64,000 bases of DNA, from positions 14,096,151-14,160,150 of the forward strand of contig NC_135257.1 in the NCBI RefSeq assembly GCF_964204865.1, read 5' to 3'. Under the pieces are notes generated by a model. The model had not been told where the DNA came from and did not search any database. It was given only the letters and a program-made list of their open reading frames with translations. Positions 36,901 through 46,947 of this stretch are shown in pieces. The DNA is from Styela clava (Eukaryota; Chordata; Ascidiacea; Stolidobranchia; Styelidae). The position numbers and the translations under genes are program-made. The stretch's first letter is position 1; each line of letters opens with the position of its first letter.

Positions 36901-39373
36901 TGACGTACTCTAGGATCGAGGCTGAAACTGATGAGAATAAAAAAAATTAAAATAATATGACGTCATTAATATGATCATTATGGCACCAACTGCTATAGTT
37001 ATATTGTATTATATCACAGTGAAATATAAAATTCAAAAGCATTTATTTGTTCGAGATCAATTGCATCATGTGTGAACATATTTTATTCATTTTTAGATAA
37101 ATAATAAAGAAATCGGGTTGTGAGTGTATTTTCGGTGGTCTGGTTTAACATTAAACAACTATCCCACGTACATCTCCAATTTAAAATTCAATCGAATTAA
37201 ATCCTGGAAGAAACGCTTTGAAAAATTGTTTGTCATTGTTTTTTAATAAAATAATGAGTTAATAATAACCATGAAAGGTAAATACTTACTCATTGAAAGT
37301 AAAACGATCTGTTTCGTAATTGGCCAACCAAACTTTGTACCACCCGCCAACGCTGCTCGCGCTCGTAAACAAGACTATAATTAAGATCAATACGATCAAG
37401 ATTCCTTGAAATACATGGGTTAACATCACCCCTTTGAGGCCACCCTGCATTTTGAAAATAATAATAAAAAAAAAATACATGACTGTCAAGCAGAAAATTT
37501 GTACAAATTTATTCTCCTTACCAAAGTTGTGTAAATAGAACAAACAATTCCAGTGGTAAAAATTGCCGCCCATAAATTGAAGCCAGAAACTAAATAAAAA
37601 GTATAAATGTCATTATTAGTGAGAAGTTTACACTTTCATTGTAATTTACTGTAAAATGCTGTTGAAATATTGTTGGTTACCTTGTGCAAAAGCTAAAGAC
37701 GGGGCATATATCATTACTCCCATGAATAAGGTCGTTTGCGTTATATAAGCAAGAGTGCCAAGAATTCGAACAGGAGCACTGAACCGCAGCTGAAGGTACT
37801 AAAATAGAAATCTAAGTATTTGATACTGCACAGCCATCAGAATAATGCCTTAAGAATTATATGCACAAGTAGTAAGCTCTATCCGAAGTATTTAATACTA
37901 TATTAAATTTCAATGTAAGTGTGCAATAGAATATACGTGTATATATTTCATTTTCAGGTAATACGCTAAATAAAAAATCATTGTGTTGACAGTTTAGGAA
38001 AAATATAAAAAACAGTATTTATTAATAGCATCAACATAGTTTCACACAATTTCACAATTTCACACAAAGAGAACTTTTTGAGCGCAAATGAGTACTAGTT
38101 ACATGAAGTCTTTAATAACAAAAAGGTCTGTGTCTGTTGCAAGCATATTATGTTGTTGTTTTTTTAATTCAAATCAAACTACGTGTGCTCTTTACTTGCA
38201 ACCATTATTCATAGTCAAAGACCGTTTTTTTTTATTTGGATCTTAATATTAAACTTACCTCATAGCTGCTGGTGATACTTACTCGAAAATATAAAGGAAT
38301 ATATATTTGAGTAACAACTATTCCCACCAACAGCGGTACTAAAAGCATCCTGAAATTATAAAAGATGGCTTGATACTTGACGCTGTGCAACTTTCTGCCC
38401 CAAAGAACATACATACAGTTAGTTTTAAGTTTGGTTTGAAATACTCTATGAATAAAAAGTTGGCAATTTAACACGAAAAACTGTTCCCATCACGCTACTA
38501 CAATTGTAAATAAAGCTTTTGTTTATTGTTTCTCGTTCGCATCAACAAAGATAGGAATGTGTCTACCACATTTGGAAGTGAGTTCTGATCGATTTGAAAA
38601 GTGTAAAAATTATCAGAGTTTTTGAATCTGATCAGTTTACTGCAGAGTCCGTATTGTATTCCAAGGCTGTGCTTATTTTAAACTATTTTCAGTTCATAAG
38701 GTTCTGCCTGAGTTTGAGGTATGGGTCGGGCCTGCATTTTTGGATTTAGGATTATCGCATTGTGTGATTAGATTGATTGCCGTTGCTAACACTATAGTCA
38801 TAGTCATTTTAGTTAAAACTACTCACCAAAAGAACATGGAGCCGAAGATGTAAATTTCGGAAGGTATGCCAAGTATTGTGGCTGGAGTTATAACAGAAAA
38901 ACTGAGTGATACTCCAACTGTCCAAAAAGACATTTTTCTTGAAAAAATAAGCATTATATATCATAAATAAGAAATCAGTTTATTAGGTAATTGTTGGTCA
39001 AAAAATAATAATTAATAAATAAAAGTATCAAATATTCATCAGTGAAATGTTTAAGCAATAGAAGAATTCTTCTGGCTAGGTCTAATGTTACAGTCTAATA
39101 TTCGACTAATATCAGTCTAATATTTTTGAACAAAACAATTCATGCACATAAAGGAGTTATATTGTGACCTACCTAGTCGCAAACTAAAACCAGTGTAAAA
39201 TAATACAAATAATATAAAAATTGTTTGTTGTACCTTCCACCCATGAGATAATGTTGCACTCCGCGTTTGGCTCTTCTGTCTCGTATGCCAAAATATATTC
39301 CTATTCCTAGAGAAACTGCCAGCATAGCACCAAATACAGCATAATCTCCTGCTCCAAGAACTATTCTATCCAT
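33929..39373 (-). CDS. SMCT-like SLC5 symporter, copy 4 (complete, altered sodium-site motifs)
   Basis: Minus-strand exons: 39373-39234, 38937-38827, 38349-38259, 37798-37681, 37589-37522, 37444-37290, 36927-36787, 36631-36502, 36060-35972, 35891-35788, 35346-35186, 34859-34499, 34424-34282, 34033-33929. They total 1917 bases, 638 residues. The start MDRIVLGAGDYAVFGAM lies just before TM1, as in copy 2. Family marks kept: [27 protein letters not shown] and GGPTLGMYTLGAMFPPANSW. Two family-invariant spots differ: the TM5 signature reads GGLKGVMLTHVFQG (His186 for Asp), and the next sodium-site motif reads SLSPVSAGINAL (Pro349 for Thr). The frame is fully open and splice sites are intact, so the gene looks expressed. 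Ion coupling may be changed or lost. Tail ends AHLEK. Confidence 0.94.
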
Positions 39374-40603
39374 TTTTATCTGATGATTTAATTACATAAG
39401 ATTACAAATAAATGAGAACAAATAGCCGCAACGCACAAAGAATAACTAGAAAAACAAAAATCTTGATCAAATTAGCCGAATATTTTTTGCCGCCTGGAAT
39501 CAAGAATATAACGAGAGTAAAAGTATGATACATTCGCCTTTCGTTGTTAAAATGTACGCTGTGTTTTCATTCGGCGTTATACTTCTTTCAGCATATTTTA
39601 GATGCAAACGATATTCGATAAAGTCCTCCACAAACACGCAACTAGCTAATTTTGGATTTCGTCATTTGCGCTTCGTTGGTCTCTTTCAACTTTTTATTTC
39701 ATTTTTGGCGTCCAGACTATTTTTTTCTTTTAAAGCAATATTACAGTGGACAAACAAATCTGAATGTAAATTTACATACCAGATATGGGCAAGAAAATGA
39801 TCAGGGCATAAACAACAACGCAATGACGAATTAAGTATTTCATTGAATGAATTTTTTCAATCTTAAATTGAATGCGCATTCTCAAGCAAGAAATGTTAAA
39901 AAATAAAATTTAATGATATAAGGGTGAAATTTGATATGTTTTTTGTGAAATTTGGTGTATAAATAGAATCAAAAAGAAATGATTATCACACACATCAATA
40001 TTTTTCAGGCAGTAACGACTAACGAGCTTATTTTGAAATGGGTGTTTATGAAAATAACTGAAGTGTAAAATATCCATGGGTTTAAGGAAAAAATCCGCTG
40101 TGAGTGGTGAAACCCACAATAACATGTTAGGAAACTATTCCAAACATCCAGAGATTATGAAAACGCATTTAAAGCGAGATTCCGCTTAAAATTACTTGGT
40201 CAAAATAGTAACCTTCGCTCTAATTGCTCAGTGAAGGAATGTAAACAATGCAATGTTTTGCAAAAATATCTAAATACTGCTCATAAATATTTTTTAAAAA
40301 AGAGAGATGATTCAGCTACTTTAAGTTCTAGAAATTTATTGTTAAAAATAAGCTACATACCTTGCGTTGTCAAGCGGCAAACTTACAACGAAGGTAATGT
40401 ATGTAATGAATGTACATTATAAATATGTAAGAACACGTGACATTGACTTGAATAAGAAGATTCATATCGTGGTTTAGTTAACGATCATCAAATAATCTTA
40501 CAATGTGTTATACATTTCTGGGATCTAATACTAAATTATGGAGGCAATATATTGTTTCTGCAATTTTAGGTAACAAACAATAGTTGACATGACTAATAAA
40601 TAG
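39374..40603. other. Intergenic upstream of copy 4
   Basis: AT-rich. It should include the copy 4 promoter (minus strand), but no TATA box could be placed with confidence. A piece at about 40220-40390 contains 'aatttattgttaaaa' and 'ctttaagttctagaa', which resembles the reverse complement of the 12836 repeat only weakly. No gene seen. Confidence 0.45.
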
Positions 40604-40624
40604 ATCAATCAATCAATCAATCAA
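40604..40624. repeat. (ATCA)n simple repeat
   Basis: Five tandem ATCA units. It adjoins the retroposon-like segment to its right and looks like that element's microsatellite tail. Confidence 0.7.
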
Positions 40625-40815
40625 TTTTATTCGGTCACTCTGATACAAACAAAACACAAAACAACAACAAAGGGACAAACAAAATACAGAGGACCTGGAG
40701 GACGGGCATAACTTGATAAAAAAAGTTAAATACGTACAATTACGTGCCCGTTCCCCCATAACAGGCAAAACACAATAAAACAAAAACACGATGTGACATC
40801 GGGCAATATCTTATA
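40604..40815 (-). mobile_element. Possible LINE/SINE 3' end with (TTGA)n tail
   Basis: On the minus strand a G/T-rich segment ends '...gtgaccgaataaaa' followed by (TTGA)n. A microsatellite tail after a fixed 3' sequence is typical of CR1/L2-type LINEs and the SINEs they move. The other end is not defined and no reverse transcriptase is present. Confidence 0.4.
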
Positions 40816-41066
40816 ATTCAAATTAAAATGTGAGACGTGTATGTGCTTTTCATATACAGATATATGGATTAAAGAACACTTGCTGACAAAAAATGGTGAT
40901 GTTGTGGGCCTACTTCAATTATATTGCAAAAATAACACAGTGACAAATTTTTTTTTACTAAAAAACAAGCTTGGTAAATGGATTGGATGTTCCATAGCAG
41001 TCTATGCACAAATCATGGATTGGGGTTTTGTGTTATTTTGTCGTTTTCGGTTAGTTCACTTTAAAA

Positions 41067-41308
41067 TCATTGTATCCGTTCCAATGCTTCCAACATTAAT
41101 ATCGAATTTCCACGAACGACCACCATTCAGCCATTCCAACAGGTGCAGTGATCCCATCTTTTCTACGCTCTGTTCCATTATACACGACTAGATTCATAAA
41201 AGGATCGAAACCTCGCAATATGCCCGTAACAAATCGTCCACCATTTAACTTTAAATCCAATCTTTTATCCATAAACTTCTTTAATTCTAGGGGATGGGCT
41301 TTGCTCAT
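41067..41308 (-). pseudogene. SNRPG: SNRPG (Sm protein G) intronless, frameshifted copy
   Basis: Sm protein G is a core subunit of the spliceosomal snRNP ring. From the ATG at 41308 the frame reads [20 protein letters not shown] and then [20 protein letters not shown], the Sm1 motif, nearly as in animal SNRPG (about 76 residues). After [10 protein letters not shown] the frame breaks. The expected Sm2 part, [17 protein letters not shown], and its stop follow in another frame (to 41067). The cause is an 8-base tandem duplication at 41123-41138 (ccattcag, then ccattcca). The reading frame contains no introns. A run of nine A's on the minus strand about 110 bases past the stop (near 40950) could be a decayed poly(A) tail. 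Likely a retrocopy; an assembly error in a functional gene is the alternative. Confidence 0.85.
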
Positions 41309-41814
41309 GTTGATATTGCGCGATACAGATTACAGATACCGAAACATACAACGCGTAGCATTAACTAGTCTTTTCAAGCTGACACGTCCGCACCCGACGA
41401 CGGTCGGAACGGAAGCAAATTTGTTACAACCTGAATGAGGTGGTAAGATATATAACTTGTAATGGCACCATAGTTAGCGCTCTAACCACCTCGCCAACCG
41501 CCTTCACCAAATGCGTGTGCAACACTTCGATAAATTTAATGCAAATTCCCTTGTTACGTAATATATAAAGTGACATCTCGGTCGTCGAACATAATTTGTT
41601 TCGGATTAGTGTTCGACTACCGAATTGTTCGAGTACCGAAACAATGATAATCATTTTAATCCGTTCTTACGCATTCTAAATTACCCAAATATTAACAAAA
41701 CGTGTACCAACAACAATTATTATGTAAATGTGTACATAATAAAGATTAAATATAACGAAGATAAAAATATAAAAAATAAATTTGTATCAGTTACGGTACA
41801 TTTGAGCAAATTTC

Positions 41815-42272
41815 CAGGCTTGTCCATGGGAAACGTCCCATGGGATGGGATGGGACAGCACAGATTTGTATTTCCCATGGGACACGTGGGACACGAAAAT
41901 CGTATGATTTTCGGGGAAATGATGGTAAAACATTTCGGTATGGGTTTCATATCCATATATTTGAGCATAGCTCTCTTGTTAGTTATATATATATTCAACC
42001 AAATATATTCAGCATTAAAAATATACTTCGTAAGGGGGCTGATGGACGCATGTATAATAGTTATGAATATAAAGTTAACAAAGTCGGTAATTTTGTTGTT
42101 TTGCATGGCCATTCGTACATGTAGTCCTATTTAGTAGACGCTAAACCTAAATTTACCAAGTTTTATTAAAATTTATTTCAATGGGAATCCCATGGGATGG
42201 GGTGGGAAAGGCATAATTGCTATTTGATGGGATTGGAATAGGACAGAAAAATATGTCCCATGGACAAGTCTG
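41815..42272. mobile_element. hAT-like MITE (family 5)
   Basis: Ends CAGGCTTGTCCATGGGA and TCCCATGGACAAGTCTG are inverted copies with one mismatch. The target duplication CAAATTTC is exact at 41807-41814 and 42273-42280. Inside each end, tcccatggga palindromes and gggatggg repeats are stacked. 458 bases, no transposase. Confidence 0.9.
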
Positions 42273-42280
42273 CAAATTTC

Positions 42281-44178
42281 TGTGGGTCCCAGGATTTTTA
42301 TTTAAGTGCGATGACGTCATCAAAATTGCGCACCTTATTGCGGGCACGCTTTCGCGTTTATCGTGATATTACCGTAGCTGTAATTTATCGTGACAGATTG
42401 CATACTCGTTTTGGCTTTCGTGAGCATAGCTGCCTTGTTAAATGATCAAGAGGTAGTCGAAATGTGCGTTCGGGCGACGTCGGATGACGTCAGACGACGG
42501 ATTATGCATCCACTGCCCACAGAAAATAACAAAATGCTGAATGGTAGATGGACAATTTTATTATTTAACAATTTCTTGCAGAGCGACTTGAAAACAAAAA
42601 TTCAAACTACAGTATATTGCTTCACCGTATTCAGTCAACGGCGTATTTCTCTCTAGCTCCGTTGTCTGGTTGTCTGACAGCATACAAAAAGCTAGTTTTA
42701 CACTAAATACCTGCGTTCCCCATTTACTTGATTTTTATTTATCAACAGGTTGAAACAGGTTTTTTTGCGCACCAGCAGTGAAAAACTACAAATCTTCAGT
42801 TATGAAAATAATTTACAACTTATATTAATTCCGCAATGAAAGAGTGGGGTTGGTGCTGTACAGCCAAAAATATGTATATACAACCAAGTCCTATACATAT
42901 TGAGACAACTAAATATATATGCATATACAGCCAATGACACGTGCATTACAGGATTTTACAGAAAACTTGCACCAGCACATGATATGAACGATCAGCTGTT
43001 TCGGGGCTTTGTGATATCAAACCTGTTGTACTCTTTACTACCAATGGCCAAACCAAGAGAATATAAATATTGTTGTTATCACCATCAGATTCCTATTGTT
43101 ATGAGCATTCATATATTGTGAGTTGTTATGGCATCATAGACTGCAACCTCTTGTACACGAACAACTAAATTGGGTGGCTTTATATATAAGTTGCCTGTAT
43201 ATGTATATTTTTCATGTGTATGTTACCAACCTATTGATTGCGACCTCTTAATGTTGACCGGTATCTATTCTTACATGGGCATAAGTTTCATAAGATGATT
43301 TTTCATGAAATGTAGTTATTATTTTCTTTGCCAATTGGTTTTTAATTGAATCTGTGATATTTATTCAATCTTTTTGTCTTTCACACAAACCATATTTGAA
43401 TAATATAAATATTGTTAAAATATTTTTATGCATGGTAGATTTGAATTATCACGGCTTAGGTTCAATGTGCTTTTAAGCAGCAAACCACCAGACATTCGTG
43501 CAATGATCACTCCCGACAAATACTATGGTGTATTACGAAGTATTGCTACGGGAAGTAAACCTTCTTGTTTTAGTTTCAGAGTACTTAGAATAAATATTGT
43601 TCATGATATGCGCAATATTGCGACACAGTAAACGAGAATTGTGTCGCGTTACAGGGGAAAGGTAATGGTCGAAAAAACGTTAAATTCAACGATGATTTCT
43701 ATTTTCAGTAAATCTAGTGAGACTCTATTTTATTAGCACAAACACGTGTTGTTAGAAATATAAATAGGTCTAGATAATTATGTCGAATATTACGCGTTAT
43801 TGTTAGAGTTTTTTTATTACATTAATACTTGTGGAACGCGGATAGTCTACATACACATGTAATGCTTGTGAAACAATCATACCTCTGGGAATAGTACAGC
43901 TTTACAATAGTCTGATGACCGTGCTGTATGTCATTTTCATTTCTACTTGCTCGTCATAGCAAAACTTTTTCTGTGTATTAAACCGGGATCACCGGAATAA
44001 ACACCACGAATTCAGAGTTTGGAGGTAAGTAGCCAGAGAGCATCCCCATTTAATTTCACAATCCCGACTACATACTTCTATATAAATCGGTTTCCTTTGT
44101 GTTTCACTTAATAATTTACCTTAACTATCATAGACGATTATAGAATAATCTTGTAGTTTGATTTGTGCTATTGGCAAA
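42281..44178. other. Intergenic, nothing recognised
   Basis: AT-rich, with no exon supported by both splice signals and homology. The 5' UTR of the thrombospondin-repeat gene probably begins near 44140-44178, where 'aatcttgtag' resembles a splice acceptor just before the start codon. Confidence 0.45.
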
Positions 44179-46401
44179 ATGAATTTTATAGTTTTTATTG
44201 TGGGATTTATAATGATTACGACGGACTATCATTCAGTTCATGGAACTGGGACAGCTGCAGCAAATGGTAAGTTATTCCTTAATCAAATTGTAGTGGTAAT
44301 ATTTAAAGATTGGCAAGACGTAAAATACTTGTGGAATGTTAAACTTTCAAAATACAAGCTAAATCTACGTCAAAGCTCTCAGATGATAAAATCAAAGTAT
44401 GTGGGATAGTTTTATACACTATGATGTATTGAACTTTTTCCTAATTCCCTCAAAGCAAAATCAACTTAATATATTTATGGGTGAGCCAACCAACAGCCAC
44501 GTATAAATTGCACAACGCTCATATATATATGTATACATGGTTAATGTATTGTGTATGAGATTTGTTGGTGTTCTCTTCATAGCTGCCTCAATGAATATTA
44601 TGTATTTTGGTTTGAAAAACAATTAATCATTTTTAGTTATCAATCAAAACTCATTAAATAACTTCACAACCCATAAGAACTATCAGGATATTGCTGATTT
44701 AGAAATTAATGCAATCAATAAATTCATATTCTAAATTAATTTTAATTTCCGTATAATGTATTATTCCGTATATTTGATATTGAATTGTAAATTCATTCAG
44801 ACTATACGCTGAAGATGTAGTGACCTAGACATGATGTAATGTCGGTAATGTTATAGTTTTATATGATTAAGGTCATGCGAGGCCAATTAATCAGCAGACA
44901 ACATTTCTCCTTGTCAAATCACGGATTGCTTATCTGGTGCCATAATACGTAAACGCCTTTTCTCTCACTTTCAATTAAACTTGTAATAATTGTGATTATT
45001 ACGTGAGTCGATTGATCGCACTGAAAAACTATGTTTGACTGATCTTTGCTAGATATTTTGCCGTGTGTCATTGCCGAAAAAATTTACTATCATGAATAAC
45101 TGTAATTAATATCATACGTTTAAAATCATCTTACGCTGAGGATAGGTAGAAAGTACTTTTACAAGAAACTTTGATATACTATAATCATAAATTTTGAGTA
45201 AAGTCAATATATCATAAATAGTGTATATATAAACTGAAATAAAATATCATTCGGGGGTACTCCTGAAGTATGCGCACCAAGATGTCGCATAACCTGAACC
45301 CTAACCTGGTACACATACTATGTTCCGGTTGTGCGCCATCTTGATGCACGCACATACTTCAGGAGGTCCCATTCGAGTCTATTGCAAAAATTGATATTTT
45401 TATGAAAATTTTTTAAATAAATGGCATGCTATATAATATATTCAAAAGATAGAACAAAAATACGTTACAACATTGAAACGCAATGTAAATTGCGTTGCCA
45501 CATTAAACTAATAAACAATAAAAGCGGATAATACAGTTAATTAACTTAATGTATAGCATTTAGATACAAAAAAACGTCATTAGTGTCAGAAAATGAAAAT
45601 CTTAGAAATTTTGGCAAATATGTATTCTGGGATTTATGACTTTCAATTTTCCAATTGTCGATGGAAAAATCTTTAATTATCTTTAATTTTAAGGATAAAT
45701 TTTATACTTAGGCGTCCAGTTAAATATATTTCTGTTCAGATTGCAGATATTTATAATAACATAACACTGTCGACCATGGCCTCGGAGAGCTTGTGAATTA
45801 GGCAAAAATAAGGAAAATAAAAACTTCTGATATTCGTAGCGACTGTGCTATATTTTTCATATTATTTTAAATCAATGTTACTTGCTAGATGTGTCAAACG
45901 CTTGGACATCATGGTCACCATGCAGCGTAAGTTGTGGAACAGGAATTGTTTTTAGACGACGAGGAAGAGAATCTGATTCCAAAGGATGCAATATTGAAGA
46001 ATGCCCGACGACAAGTAGGTGATCAATAGACAATAGTTAACTTAATGTACTATGTTATGCAATTTTTCATTAGAAAAATAATGAAATAAAATAATAAAAC
46101 TAATTTTATCCCATCGGCACAAACTGCTCAATTTTTGTTAAAAATAAATCATTATTTAAATTATTCAAATTATTCATTATTACAGAATTAAAAGATTTCT
46201 TCACGGGTCAACATACATATAAATATTTATTTTATTTTTTGTTCTATTCCAGCTGATCTTCCGAAACAATCGACGCCACACGATTCTCAATTTTCTTCAA
46301 CTACTTCAAATGGAGATGACGGGTTTACGTCGAAGCAACACTTCTACTCATCATCTTTTTACAAGATCATACTTTCGTTATTTTTGTATTTTGCTTATTA
46401 A
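44179..46401 (+). CDS. Small secreted or GPI-anchored protein with one thrombospondin type-1 repeat
   Basis: Three exons, 44179-44266, 45889-46014 and 46253-46401, join to 363 bases, 120 residues. Residues 1-26 form a signal peptide (MNFIVFIVGFIMITTDYHSV). The middle exon encodes a thrombospondin type-1 repeat: AWTSWSPCSVSCGTG has the WxxWxxC C-mannosylation motif and the CSxSCG O-fucosylation motif, followed by FRRRGRE and CNIEEC. It has four Cys rather than the usual six. A Ser/Thr-rich spacer follows, and the chain ends in a hydrophobic stretch, KIILSLFLYFAY, with no basic tail, as in GPI-anchor signals. Phases match at both junctions. No named orthologue recognised; probably extracellular or cell-surface adhesion or signalling. 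The start at 44179 is preferred over an ATG 21 bases upstream (44158) because it puts the hydrophobic core at the N-terminus. Confidence 0.8.
45253..45370. repeat. Palindromic dispersed repeat (best copy)
   Basis: 'ctcctgaagtatgcgcacc' at the left pairs with '...cgcacatacttcaggag' at the right. The inner arms pair 'aagatg.cgca.aacc' with 'ggttgtgcgccatctt'. A MITE-like foldback of about 118 bases inside intron 1 of the thrombospondin-repeat gene. Confidence 0.7.
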
Positions 46402-46829
46402 TCTTTAAAACCATATCGATTTGAAAAATTTTATTTAAGAAAATTCAACATTTTTATGTGAATACTGTATAATGTATCAAATCCTTTCATTACAACTATC
46501 GCATATTCAATTCTTGGGTATTAAACTATGCAAACAAAGTATAAAAAAGGTAGATGGGTATGTCCAACATTTTTGTTCTTTTAATATTTTTTTACAAAAC
46601 GTTTTTAAAGCTCCGATAACAAGGAAATAAATACAACATTTGAACAAATCCCTCAATTAGTAAGAAAATTATTTTCCCAAAACAAAATTCAGTCTTTTGA
46701 TAAATAAAAGTTCAATTATGTGGAAATGAATCCCATGTAAAGTGAATATATTTCTTTTCTTTTTATAAATGATAGTTACTGCATAAAAAGTTACTGCAAT
46801 CGTGACTGTTATGTAATGATTTTCATCTG

Positions 46830-46835
46830 TTTATT
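46830..46835 (-). terminator. Polyadenylation signal, CCDC198-like gene
   Basis: AATAAA on the minus strand about 113 bases past the stop codon of the coiled-coil gene. Confidence 0.45.
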
Positions 46836-46947
46836 CCAGCAAATCTAAATCAATGTTATGTTCCACAGTCCCTACTGTCTTTACATATTTCATTATTTCA
46901 ATATATTCGTACTTGGCTCCTATTTGTGTTTGATATTTGTTCCGAGT

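Larger units (their letters stand above)
30263..37706. repeat. Large tandem duplication, unit 2
   Basis: Second copy of 21901-30262, 7.44 kb. It starts with the last 163 bases of MITE copy A and runs to the exon of copy 4 at 37706, beyond which the sequence continues as an unbroken transporter gene. It lacks the family 4 hAT insertion. Confidence 0.92.

Noticed and set aside
41625-42134. 169-codon plus-strand ORF
   Set aside because: More than half of it lies in the hAT-like MITE at 41815-42272, and a minus-strand ORF of 130 codons overlaps it. No domain, no splice context.
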